A stretch of DNA of 36,442 nucleotides from Terriglobia bacterium (GTDB lineage Bacteria; Acidobacteriota; Terriglobia; Bryobacterales; Bryobacteraceae): the NCBI GenBank assembly GCA_020073145.1, contig JAIQFS010000054.1, positions 1 through 36,442 of the forward strand. The letters run 5' to 3'. Both the position numbers and the translations under genes were made by a program. The notes under the pieces were generated by a model. That model did not search any database. It had not been told where the DNA came from and worked only from the letters and a program-made list of their open reading frames with translations. Within the stretch, counting starts at the first letter, position 1, and each line of letters starts with the position of its first letter. This document shows, piece by piece, positions 8,413-15,867 of the stretch.

Positions 8413-9672
8413 CTATCTCGGCGGTCCGATGTTGCTGGTTTTGGTTTCGAGGTGCAGCTCGATAAAGCTGGGCCCCGTGACAGGATGATCAAGAGGGAAA
8501 TGGAAGGGCTCGCCGCCCAGGCGAACCTCAAAGGCCTGAATGGACTTCCCGGTGCTGCATTCGTAGCTGAAATACCCGTTCGGGTCGGTTACACGCTCCG
8601 GACCATACCCAGGAATGGCAACCGTGGTTTCGCCTGCCGGGCGGTCGCCGAACAGGACTACTCCCGAAACGAGGAATTTCTGAGGGTGTTCGTAACGCCA
8701 TCCCTGCACGGCGAGCACGAGCGCGAGCACGCAGGCAACCAGCTGCCAGAGGATTTTAGTAGGCGGGGCGAGGGATCGCAGGAACGGCGCGAGATCCTCG
8801 TAAGAATCACCGTAGGGAAGCACTACGACGCGATCCTCGTCGGCGTGTTCCCGGCGAAGCGCTGGAAGCTCACCGGTTCGCGCAAGGCGATAGACGCGCA
8901 AGTGTGCGCCCGGCAGATTCGTCCGGGACCATTCGAAGAGGGATGAGAAGTTCGGGTCGGAAAGGGTTGCTCCGCAGCCCACGAAGAGGAGGGCTTTGAT
9001 CGACTTGATGCCGTGCAGGAGCGCTTGGCATTGTTGATCGTTGAGAAGGTTCGCGTAGCCGTCGGGAGTCATCACTAGAGTCCCGACATCATTGAATATG
9101 CCGTGGACGTGGACCACGCCTTTCGTGAGCCCGCAGAGCACCTCCTGGACGCGTCCAGGGCTCCGCCACGTCACCGCCTCGAGTTTGGTGATGCGCTCAA
9201 TCAGGTTGTCGAAGTTGGTGGTGATGATCGGGCAGCGCAACGCGGCGAGCGCGTGTGCCGCCGCCGGATCCTTGATCGCGAGGTGCCCCAGGGCGTCGTC
9301 GTACAGGCGTTCGAGTTCGGCCGGAGGAAGTTTGGCTTCGATTTCGCCGTAGACCTCGGCCATAGTTCTTGCCGAACCGCTTGCGATCCGCTCCTCGGCC
9401 GCGGGGAACCATGCCTCAGGAATCTTCAGGTTGAGGAAACGGCAGCGTGCGAGCGCGTAACGAAGAAATCCCTGCCACGTCGTGACCGGATCGCCGGAGA
9501 TGAGGCGGGAGAATCCCGCGCCGGTGACGACGACTACGGCACCGCGGGAGATGAGGCCTTTGAGATCCGCGAAGTGTGAGCCGGATTGCGCGCCGACCGA
9601 CAGCCGCAGCGCGGTGGCCAGCGACGCCACCATGCTGGCGACCCGACAGCCGATCCAACTACCCACCCGCAT
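8413..9672 (-). CDS. Membrane-anchored SIR2-family protein with C-terminal beta domain
   Basis: This is a 419-aa protein. A SIR2-like NAD-binding domain spans about residues 35-300: VVVVTGAGFSRL (GAGxS nucleotide-binding loop), TTNFDNLIE (the N and D of the active site), VVHVHG (catalytic-type histidine) and LLFVGCGATLSDPNF. A single transmembrane helix follows at about 307-326 (ILWQLVACVLALVLAVQGW). The C-terminal 85 residues resemble a carboxypeptidase-regulatory/Cna-B-like beta sandwich: SGVVLFGDRPAGETTVAIPG...TDPNGYFSYE. SIR2 domains of this SIR2_2 type are NADases in several antiphage systems (for example ThsA, DSR and SIR2-pAgo). Here the domain would be cytoplasmic and the beta domain outside. 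The start at 9672 has GAGG upstream and overlaps the preceding gene by 14 bases. NADase activity and a defence role are inferred. Confidence 0.85.
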   Translation of the reverse strand: MRVGSWIGCRVASMVASLATALRLSVGAQSGSHFADLKGLISRGAVVVVTGAGFSRLISGDPVTTWQGFLRYALARCRFLNLKIPEAWFPAAEERIASGSARTMAEVYGEIEAKLPPAELERLYDDALGHLAIKDPAAAHALAALRCPIITTNFDNLIERITKLEAVTWRSPGRVQEVLCGLTKGVVHVHGIFNDVGTLVMTPDGYANLLNDQQCQALLHGIKSIKALLFVGCGATLSDPNFSSLFEWSRTNLPGAHLRVYRLARTGELPALRREHADEDRVVVLPYGDSYEDLAPFLRSLAPPTKILWQLVACVLALVLAVQGWRYEHPQKFLVSGVVLFGDRPAGETTVAIPGYGPERVTDPNGYFSYECSTGKSIQAFEVRLGGEPFHFPLDHPVTGPSFIELHLETKTSNIGPPR

Positions 9673-9931
9673 ACAGCACCTCGATTGGCTGAGGCTTGCT
9701 CAAGGCCCAGTAGAGCGCCAGGCCGAGAAGACCAAAAGCGGCTTGGGCAAACCAGACCCTCTTCCTGGCTCGCGGCTTTGCCGTCCGCTCTTTTCGGGCA
9801 CGACCCTGGTCTTCGGCGACAGGCGCGCGCTTTGGATCGCGAGCCGCGCTATGCGACGGCCCCGAGCCGTGCTGGGCGCGGGGCAGCTCTGCTTCGAGTT
9901 CGACCGGCTGCTTTTCTGTCTGCTTCGTCAT
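9659..9931 (-). CDS. Small single-pass membrane protein, first gene of the SIR2 operon
   Basis: This is a 90-aa protein starting MTKQTEKQPVELEAEL. The first 58 residues are hydrophilic, with an acidic start and then a basic stretch (ARKERTAKPRARKR). A hydrophobic segment follows at about 59-77 (VWFAQAAFGLLGLALYWAL), then a short tail (SKPQPIEVLYAGG). The positive-inside rule places the N-terminus in the cytoplasm. The frame is open upstream to a TTG at 9997, but that TTG is the first triplet of a TTGACA promoter element, so the ATG at 9931 is the likelier start; its ribosome-binding site is weak. It overlaps the SIR2 gene by 14 bases, implying coupled translation. It could hold or inhibit the SIR2 protein at the membrane; the family is not recognised. 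Confidence 0.65.
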   Translation of the reverse strand: MTKQTEKQPVELEAELPRAQHGSGPSHSAARDPKRAPVAEDQGRARKERTAKPRARKRVWFAQAAFGLLGLALYWALSKPQPIEVLYAGG

Positions 9932-9968
9932 GTGTGACCGTCCCGCAAAAGTACCAGTGCAACAGTAC

Positions 9969-9997
9969 CATTTATCACGCCGGTACTCCGTTGTCAA
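9969..9997 (-). promoter_or_regulatory. Promoter of the SIR2 operon with AGTACC repeats
   Basis: Reading leftward, a perfect -35 TTGACA (9992-9997) is followed after 17 bases by TAAATG (9969-9974), preceded by TG as in an extended -10. The predicted start is near 9962, about 30 bases before the ATG at 9931. The heptamer AGTACCA (+ strand) occurs at 9950-9956 and 9964-9970, and its core occurs inverted at 9982-9987 (GGTACT). The three copies straddle the promoter and could be operator half-sites, perhaps for the divergent HTH protein. Confidence 0.5.
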
Positions 9998-10086
9998 CGA
10001 TGACTATTTCGTGAAACAACGTTTATATATAAAAGTGTTTTCTGCGGATGGAGAGGGCGGTCGCCGTCCCCTGATATAGTGATCTC

Positions 10087-11946
10087 GTGATCCCCCCAGA
10101 CTCCGAGCCCATCGGCTCCCTTCTTAAGGAAATGACCGGGTCATTTCCCGACCGCGGAACGGTGACCGATAGTGTGATGGCTAAGAGACTGGGGATATCG
10201 CCTGCGGCGTACTCGAACTATAAAGAAGGGAAGCGCGTACCGAGTAAGCAGAACGCTTGGAAGATGGCGAAGCTTTGGGCACGTCACCGCAAGTTGAGCC
10301 CCGACAGTTCCCCCGTCAGGCAGATGGTCGCTCGCCTGACGCGCGCGCACTCCCACGAGAACCGGGCATTCTTTCCCCTTCTCGCTCGCAATGAGATCGA
10401 GTTGCGCGTGAATACGTTGAGTCTGGGTGTTTTTGCTACATTTTTCCAGGCCGTCTTTCGCCAGTATGCGGCTGAAGCCGGCATTCGCGTTCACCAAGGA
10501 GAACGTGCGTCCTCAGAGAAACTGCAGGAAGACTTCGGATCGGGACAAACACATGTTGCGCTGGGCATCTTTGACGCGGTGGCGAGATTTCTATGGGCCC
10601 GTTTTCTGCCGCTTTTTCCGCTTAGAATATCGCTTTCGTCAATTGGCCTGTTTTCCTCCACAGGCGGGTCGATGGCCAAAGAAGTCTGTACTCTTTCGTT
10701 GGCGCTCAGCCGCAGCGAGGGATCATCCAATATCCGCTACCGGCCGCTTGTTGTGGCCGGGGGCGTCGGGGAGCAGCATTGCCTTAATACGCTTGGTGTG
10801 TCCACCAACGATTTGGAGCGCGAAACTAGTCTCGAGCCGGAGCCTCTCGCCGCGAAGCTTCGCAAGATGAAACGGGAACTTGCGGCGGCGGGCGACGACC
10901 AGACCGTCCCAGTATTGGTCTGCGACGAGTACACCTGCATTCGGGTGCTGAAAGAACTGAAACGCGAAGGGAGACTTCTTTTCCCCCTGACAACAAGGCA
11001 AACGGTGAGACAGATACCGGTGCGGCAGGATCTGCCTCGATACCGCGTTTCGGTGGCAGTCGGCCGAAATCAGGTGGACTTTTATGAATTCCTCCGCGAA
11101 TCGCTGACTACCTTTATGGGCCGCCAGTTCCATGCGGTAGCCAATGAGGCGGCCAAGCTCTACTTTGGGCTCGAAAAAGAGGTTCAGGCAGCGGCGCCAT
11201 ACATGTATCAATGGTCATTGGACGCTAGATCAACACCTGCGGTGTGGGTGCCGGGAAACGAGATCAGTGGAGTCGAGGCGGCGCGATTGGCTCGCGAATA
11301 TAGCCGGTACGCGCTGCGTCTGGATTCGCATTCCATTCAAGGAGCCACCGCCGAGGTCGCAACTTGGGTGCCATTTCTTCATCGCGTTCGCGAGATCGTG
11401 CTCGCGGGGGCAACTCGCAGTAAGATCGTCTACTACGATGCCGCCAATCCGAGCAGCGCCACTGAAACGCAGGTTCAAAGGCTGATTAAGCAATTGGCGG
11501 CAAAGTTTCTGGCGGTCGGCGCGACCACTTCGGCCATTGGTGCCGAGGATTGGAAGTCCTTGTCGGATAAGTTTGGCGGTGCTAACGGCCGCATTCTACT
11601 CGTCCGAGAGGACGCTGACGAATCGGGCTCCACCGCCAACTATGTCGGGATGTTGGGTGTCACGAGTTCCAACATCTGGCACACGGCGACGGGTGGTCCA
11701 GTCTGTCAACTTCGATATCTATGGGTTAATCCTATGTATCAGGGCGAGTCGATCGGCCGGGTTCTGATCCAGGAGGGAATTCAGTACGCGGCGCGGGAGA
11801 TGAAGGCGAATACGGTCTATGCCGAAGTGTCGCCCGCGTTGGAATCCGCTATCGCTCTGTTTCGCGAAGCGGGCTTCCGGGCGTCCCGTCAGTCTCCCGA
11901 GTCTGATGATCGACTACTGTTTGAATTTTCCGTCATCGGCCGGTAG
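10087..11946 (+). CDS. HTH / binding-protein-like / GNAT acetyltransferase fusion, likely regulator
   Basis: This is a 619-aa soluble protein. Residues about 23-63 form an XRE-like helix-turn-helix (TVTDSVMAKRLGISPAAYSN, then YKEGKRVPS). Residues about 100-370 resemble a type 2 periplasmic-binding-protein fold used as a cytoplasmic sensor (LGVFATFFQAVFRQYAAEAG, then THVALGIFD, then VPVLVCDEY), but this assignment is weak. The last 130 residues are a GNAT acetyltransferase: LRYLWVNPMYQGESIGRVLI, where the Q-x-x-x-I-G-R loop binds acetyl-CoA, and ALFREAGFRAS. The GTG at 10087 is used. No ribosome-binding site is visible, and a TATAGT lies only 6 bases upstream, so the message may be leaderless; an ATG at 10132 is an alternative start. 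It is divergent from the SIR2 operon across a 155-base gap and may control it and/or modify one of its products. Confidence 0.7.
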   Translation: MIPPDSEPIGSLLKEMTGSFPDRGTVTDSVMAKRLGISPAAYSNYKEGKRVPSKQNAWKMAKLWARHRKLSPDSSPVRQMVARLTRAHSHENRAFFPLLARNEIELRVNTLSLGVFATFFQAVFRQYAAEAGIRVHQGERASSEKLQEDFGSGQTHVALGIFDAVARFLWARFLPLFPLRISLSSIGLFSSTGGSMAKEVCTLSLALSRSEGSSNIRYRPLVVAGGVGEQHCLNTLGVSTNDLERETSLEPEPLAAKLRKMKRELAAAGDDQTVPVLVCDEYTCIRVLKELKREGRLLFPLTTRQTVRQIPVRQDLPRYRVSVAVGRNQVDFYEFLRESLTTFMGRQFHAVANEAAKLYFGLEKEVQAAAPYMYQWSLDARSTPAVWVPGNEISGVEAARLAREYSRYALRLDSHSIQGATAEVATWVPFLHRVREIVLAGATRSKIVYYDAANPSSATETQVQRLIKQLAAKFLAVGATTSAIGAEDWKSLSDKFGGANGRILLVREDADESGSTANYVGMLGVTSSNIWHTATGGPVCQLRYLWVNPMYQGESIGRVLIQEGIQYAAREMKANTVYAEVSPALESAIALFREAGFRASRQSPESDDRLLFEFSVIGR

Positions 11947-12672
11947 ACAACGACAAAACGCCTGGCGCGCTGGTTCCGCAGCGGGAATGTGAACGTGAGT
12001 CCGGGGTGATTCCGAACTCTCCCCCCGCGGGGCCAAAGGAAGACGCGGTTAAGAGAGGCAGGGTTCCGCACGAATGGACAGCAGGTGTAGGATTCGCGCT
12101 CCGCACGAGTGCCCTTCCTCACGTCCGGTTCGAGTATTGCAACCCGGTGCCGCTGCCAAAGCACTACCACGGTACTGCCGCTTGCTCCGTCAAGTTGGCT
12201 CGGAACTCGTATCGCCATCAGCGACTCCTCAATTCCGAGAAGATTTACCCCCGTCACGTTGCCAATGCGCAGCGCAGCCCCGGGCGCGGCAATACACCTA
12301 AGGGCGTATACTCATCGCATGTATTCCAATCGTGAGGGGCCCGTGAAGTCCGTTCCGAGAAGCTGGGAAGCCAAGCGGAACTTGGACAACGCGCAGGCGC
12401 AACTCCGCTCGCACGACAACCCGGGAAGGAGGCCGGGGAAAGCAAAAGTGGCCTTCGCGCTCACACCGCGCTCACACACTCGTGGATTGTGTGGATGTAT
12501 TGTCTGAATCCGAAACCAGGTTGAACCGGGAATCAACGACTTGGACCGAACTGAACTGAAGTCGTACGGCGCTTAACTCTTTCGATTCCCGTTAGCGCTA
12601 CCAATAAATCAACAACTTAGAGCGTTTCTGCTCACACTTGCTCACACATTTTCGAAGTTTCTCGAAGTAGTG
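11947..12672. other. Gene-free stretch containing a tRNA-derived scar
   Basis: About 725 bases lie between the HTH-GNAT gene and the PIN gene. Short open frames are present (for example + strand from the ATG at 12319) but lack convincing ribosome-binding sites or family features. GCTCACAC occurs twice near 12,457-12,477 and twice near 12,630-12,646. The tRNA 3'-end fragment at 12,581-12,603 is listed separately. No integrase gene is visible. Confidence 0.5.
12581..12603 (+). other. tRNA 3'-end fragment, candidate attachment site
   Basis: The 23 bases reproduce the 3' end of a tRNA gene with correct spacing. There is a 7-base T-loop TTCGATT (12581-12587), a 3' T-stem strand CCCGT (12588-12592), a 3' acceptor strand TAGCGCT (12593-12599), discriminator A and CCA (12601-12603). 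The matching 5' T-stem strand (ACGGG) is absent, since the upstream bases are TTAACTCT, so the rest of the tRNA is missing. Such truncated tRNA ends are left where an integrative element has recombined at a tRNA gene. Confidence 0.6.
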
Positions 12673-13323
12673 TTATGTACCACGCTCGATCTCGGTGGGT
12701 GCCGGGTTCGGAGCTGAGGCCCTGAAGGCTTTGGGCAAGCTCAGGCATTGGGCTGCGCGTTCCGGGCCGATAATGCGGAGAATCTCATCGAGGTGGTGCG
12801 GGAAAACGGCCATTTTCGCGTACTGCAAAGCCGCGAAGACGGCGTCCGTGAAAGCCGCGTCGCCAAGCTTTCTCCGAACCTCCGGATGAAGCAATACATC
12901 AACAGTCGAAACAACGCCTAGGCTCGGGAAGCGCGACGCACAAATGCGCGTGCCTTTTTTCTCGTCGATGATGGCCACTGCCCCCCGTTCGACAGCATAT
13001 GCTATCGTTGCCGCCTCACCGTCATCGAGGGTCTGCGGCGCGGGTCCGGCGACGAGCGTCTCGAAGTGCACCCAGCCACTGTCGCCGAGAGTGACAATCT
13101 CGATGTGCCCGTCGTCGACAAGCTCCTGCAAGCGATCGGCATGCACTCGACCCCGCTGCCTGCCTGTATCGAGTTCGCCTGGAATGACATCAACCGCCAC
13201 AATACGATTCGGCACTGCTCTGATAATCGTCGGCGCGCAGCCGGTTGCAATTAGATTGATGACCGTACTGCTGTCCGCCACCAGCGGGATGAGCGGATCA
13301 GTTAAGGAGGTTGGTGACCGCAT
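12673..13323 (-). CDS. PIN-domain protein (DUF3368-like), probable RNase toxin/effector
   Basis: This is a 216-aa protein with the acidic residues of a PIN nuclease in order: the first aspartate in LVADSSTVINLIATG, a glutamate in VIPGELD, the pair in LDDGEAATIAYA, and an aspartate in AIIDEKKGTRIC. PIN domains cut RNA with bound magnesium or manganese and are the toxin of many toxin-antitoxin pairs; DUF3368-like members are often paired with small DNA-binding partners. The ATG at 13323 is chosen because AAGGGAG lies about 8 bases upstream and the PIN domain follows at once. It overlaps the end of the XRE-ImmA gene by 26 bases, so it is the last gene of a four-gene operon. About 65 residues after the domain core (from LHPEVRRKLGDAAF) form a helical extension. 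Confidence 0.8.
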   Translation of the reverse strand: MRSPTSLTDPLIPLVADSSTVINLIATGCAPTIIRAVPNRIVAVDVIPGELDTGRQRGRVHADRLQELVDDGHIEIVTLGDSGWVHFETLVAGPAPQTLDDGEAATIAYAVERGAVAIIDEKKGTRICASRFPSLGVVSTVDVLLHPEVRRKLGDAAFTDAVFAALQYAKMAVFPHHLDEILRIIGPERAAQCLSLPKAFRASAPNPAPTEIERGT

Positions 13324-14479
13324 CGGCCTCGCTCCCTTCCAGCTCCTGGCTCGTGAGAATTTCGCGCAATTCGACGCGGTCGAGATGGAGCATGCGGGCA
13401 AGCTGGCCTTCACTCAATAACTCTTTGCGGTACGCTTCAGCGGCAAGAAGATTCAGTCTCAACGTGGTGGGGCGATCCGCTTCCGCCTTGTATGGGTCGG
13501 CGACTTTCAGGTCGCCGAGGACTTGCCGGGCCTGTTCATCGTTGATACCGCCATGGGCGTGAAACCAGTCCCAGGTTCCCTGCTTGACCCGGCGGAGTTC
13601 TTCGAGCCGCCGAACCATGGCCTCACGCGAAACGCCGAAGAAGTGGGACAGGATAATGACATGACGCCGGGACATAGTTTCTGACCCGGCAACTACTTCC
13701 TGGAACTTTTGCATGACGGCGCGCGCAGGCGTCAGGAAGGCGCGTCCAAAAGCGTTCGCATATCGCTCCTCGCGCGAGTTCTCGCCCTCTTCGTAATGCA
13801 GTACCTCGGGCTGACGCCGCGTCGAGACAAGATGCCCAGTCTCATGTCCGGCGGTCTGGTTGCGGCGTTCGCGCGGATGATTGGCGTTAAGAAGAATGCA
13901 AGCGCCCAGCGTGTCGTCGTATACAAACAACCCGCAAATCCGGCCGTCAAAGCGGCGGACGTAGACACGTACGCCAAGTTCCATTTCGAGGAGCGTGACG
14001 ATATCGGTGATTGGCGCAAGGCCCAAACCCAGGCGCTGCCTCAATTCCATTGCGTCGTTCTCGGCCTGCGCCACGACGTCCCCCGGCAGGATGGGCCGCT
14101 CGGGCGGATAATTCCGCGTGCGCCTAATACCGAGCAAGTTCTCAAGCTCGACCTCCGCTTTTGCGAGATCCGCCAGCAGGGCCGCCGCCTCGTCCGCCGC
14201 GGCATCCTCGGCGGCAATCATCTTGCGAAAGCGCGGCGCGAGGTCGACATGGACGGATTCCTGCCGCAACAACGCGTTGACGGACGTTTTGTAGAGCCTC
14301 GCAAGAAGCTGCAGTTCGTTCATGCGCGCGCGGCGCTCGCCCTTCTCGATCGCGATGATGGTCGTACGGGCGACGTTAATCGCTCCCGCGGCATCGGCCT
14401 GTTTGATGTTGAGCGCTTCGCGGGCAAGCCGAAGGCGCTCGCCGATTTCAGAGGAGGGAATTTGGTCAATCTGGCTCAT
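13298..14479 (-). CDS. XRE-family regulator fused to ImmA/IrrE metallopeptidase
   Basis: This is a 393-aa protein. Residues about 10-65 are an XRE helix-turn-helix (IGERLRLAREALNIKQADAA, then ARTTIIAIEKGERR). Residues about 150-280 are a COG2856/ImmA-IrrE zinc peptidase with the HETGH motif at 212-216. The rest is helical. Known relatives cleave a partner repressor when the cell is stressed (ImmA on ImmR, IrrE on DdrO). The HTH suggests it also binds the operon promoter, where an inverted repeat is seen. The start at 14479 overlaps the QueC-like stop codon (ATGA), and its 3' end overlaps the PIN gene. It may be antitoxin, regulator and processing protease together; its substrate is unknown. 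Confidence 0.85.
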   Translation of the reverse strand: MSQIDQIPSSEIGERLRLAREALNIKQADAAGAINVARTTIIAIEKGERRARMNELQLLARLYKTSVNALLRQESVHVDLAPRFRKMIAAEDAAADEAAALLADLAKAEVELENLLGIRRTRNYPPERPILPGDVVAQAENDAMELRQRLGLGLAPITDIVTLLEMELGVRVYVRRFDGRICGLFVYDDTLGACILLNANHPRERRNQTAGHETGHLVSTRRQPEVLHYEEGENSREERYANAFGRAFLTPARAVMQKFQEVVAGSETMSRRHVIILSHFFGVSREAMVRRLEELRRVKQGTWDWFHAHGGINDEQARQVLGDLKVADPYKAEADRPTTLRLNLLAAEAYRKELLSEGQLARMLHLDRVELREILTSQELEGSEADAVTNLLN

Positions 14480-15867
14480 GACTGCGCTCCGGGAAGCCAA
14501 TCGAAAATAAATGAGTTCTTTCCGAGGGATTTCATAAAATTCTTCCATTCGAGGCTGTGCTGTTGAAGCAGCCTGTCTTGCTTTTTCCTCACGTCGCGTT
14601 CGGGCATTCCGAGCGACTCACTGAGATGCCAAGCGTTGAGTTCGAGGGTCGGCGCGTTAGAAGCTGGCCCGAGCAGGCCCGCAAGGTGGTCCAGGTGCAG
14701 GGTTCCAGCGATCGCGTACTCGTGCATCGCCTTGGTGATTTTCCCCTTGTCGAAGTTCTTCGCGGCTCCGGCCTCGAAGGAGCGCGCCGATAGATCTTCC
14801 CAAACGTAGGTTTCTTTCGGTTCCGTCTGGCCAGCGCCATGGATGCTCATACGGCGAAGCATGCAGGCCGCGCAGATTCCACAGTGGCGCCACTTCCCGT
14901 CAACGGCAGTTTGCCGGTTTTGCTGCCAGCACGACTTCGTCTTGATCCAGCTAGCGTCCTTGCACTCATCTATGAACTCGCGAAGGGTCTCGGCTTTGGT
15001 GTGCCATATGCGCGGAAAGTCATAGGCGACCTTATGCCCAAACAGTGCCTTCACGAAGGCTTCCATCTTGCGCGTGAAAAGCGGGTGGCTACGGTAATCC
15101 TCGCCGGCCTGACCGACAGTGACGAGGCTGGGGCCGAGGGCGCCCTGTCCACTCTCGGGAACGATGATACGCGGGGCGTTTGCGAGGTAGGCCGCAATGC
15201 CGCTAATCATGGCGAATTTGAAGCCGCGAGAGCGCGCGGAGGATTCGACAAACGGCTTTTGCCCCGATGAGACATCGTAAGGAATGCGGGTGAACGTTTT
15301 CTGCTGTTTCGAGAGCGCCTTGCCGTCGCCAGGGCCGACACGAATGCGGACCAACCTGCTGCCCAACTGTTTCCCGATCAGCGCTCCCACAGCGCATGAG
15401 TCCAAGCCATTGCTGAATGGAATAACCGCTTCCGTGTCCGGATCGAGACTGAGCGGTATCTGCTCTGGCCGCTCGACAGTCCGCTTTCGGGCGATGAATT
15501 CAAACTGCCAGTCATCTCCGGTCAGGAACTGCAAGGCATCCCGCAGCGCCCCGCTGACCTTTGACGAATTCCAAAGGCGGGGATCGTGGACGGGTACGCG
15601 CAGCTCGAAAGCCCTGCGCCACAGCCGAACCGGACGGTGCTGGGTCTTGTCCGCGAACTCTACGGCTGCCGCGACTAGCAGAGCGTCCCAGGCGATAGGG
15701 TCCCATCGCGAGAAAAAGTATGATTGCAGGCTCGACGTATCGAATTGAACATTGTCCTCAATGCCACAGCGAAGAACGCTCGCGCTCGTACGCACGCCGC
15801 GCTCTGCGACGTGAATCGCCAGGTGCGGGACAGCGGGAGAGATGGCAGGAGCTGCTCCGGTTTTCAT
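14476..15867 (-). CDS. QueC-like PP-loop protein, candidate nucleobase-protein ligase
   Basis: This is a 463-aa protein, about twice the length of housekeeping QueC. A PP-loop ATP site lies at 152-157: SNGLDS, where QueC usually has SGGxDS. The zinc site is C313, C329, C332 and C335, the last three as CGICAACMLRR, matching the CGxCxxCxxR pattern of QueC. An N-terminal extension of about 140 residues and a C-terminal one of about 110 frame the core. QueC makes 7-cyano-7-deazaguanine; diverged relatives in Qat and type IV CBASS defence systems have been reported to attach a deazaguanine to a protein N-terminus. No other queuosine gene is nearby, which argues against tRNA modification. ATGA overlaps exist at both ends. 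The protein target, if any, may be the 188-aa product encoded just upstream. Confidence 0.8.
   Translation of the reverse strand: MKTGAAPAISPAVPHLAIHVAERGVRTSASVLRCGIEDNVQFDTSSLQSYFFSRWDPIAWDALLVAAAVEFADKTQHRPVRLWRRAFELRVPVHDPRLWNSSKVSGALRDALQFLTGDDWQFEFIARKRTVERPEQIPLSLDPDTEAVIPFSNGLDSCAVGALIGKQLGSRLVRIRVGPGDGKALSKQQKTFTRIPYDVSSGQKPFVESSARSRGFKFAMISGIAAYLANAPRIIVPESGQGALGPSLVTVGQAGEDYRSHPLFTRKMEAFVKALFGHKVAYDFPRIWHTKAETLREFIDECKDASWIKTKSCWQQNRQTAVDGKWRHCGICAACMLRRMSIHGAGQTEPKETYVWEDLSARSFEAGAAKNFDKGKITKAMHEYAIAGTLHLDHLAGLLGPASNAPTLELNAWHLSESLGMPERDVRKKQDRLLQQHSLEWKNFMKSLGKNSFIFDWLPGAQS

Noticed and set aside
9932-9997. TTG at 9997 as the start of the small membrane protein
   Set aside because: The TTG belongs to a TTGACA -35 element with a matching -10 downstream; the ATG at 9931 gives a coherent protein behind this promoter.
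2027-12466. 13-base match TTCGCGCTCACAC at 2027 and 12454 as flanks of a 10-kb element
   Set aside because: Several 13-base matches are expected by chance in a window of this size, and no longer homology extends from either copy.
12109-12507. 132-codon + strand open frame in the gap before the PIN gene
   Set aside because: No ribosome-binding site, no recognisable domain, and the translation has the composition of random GC-rich sequence.
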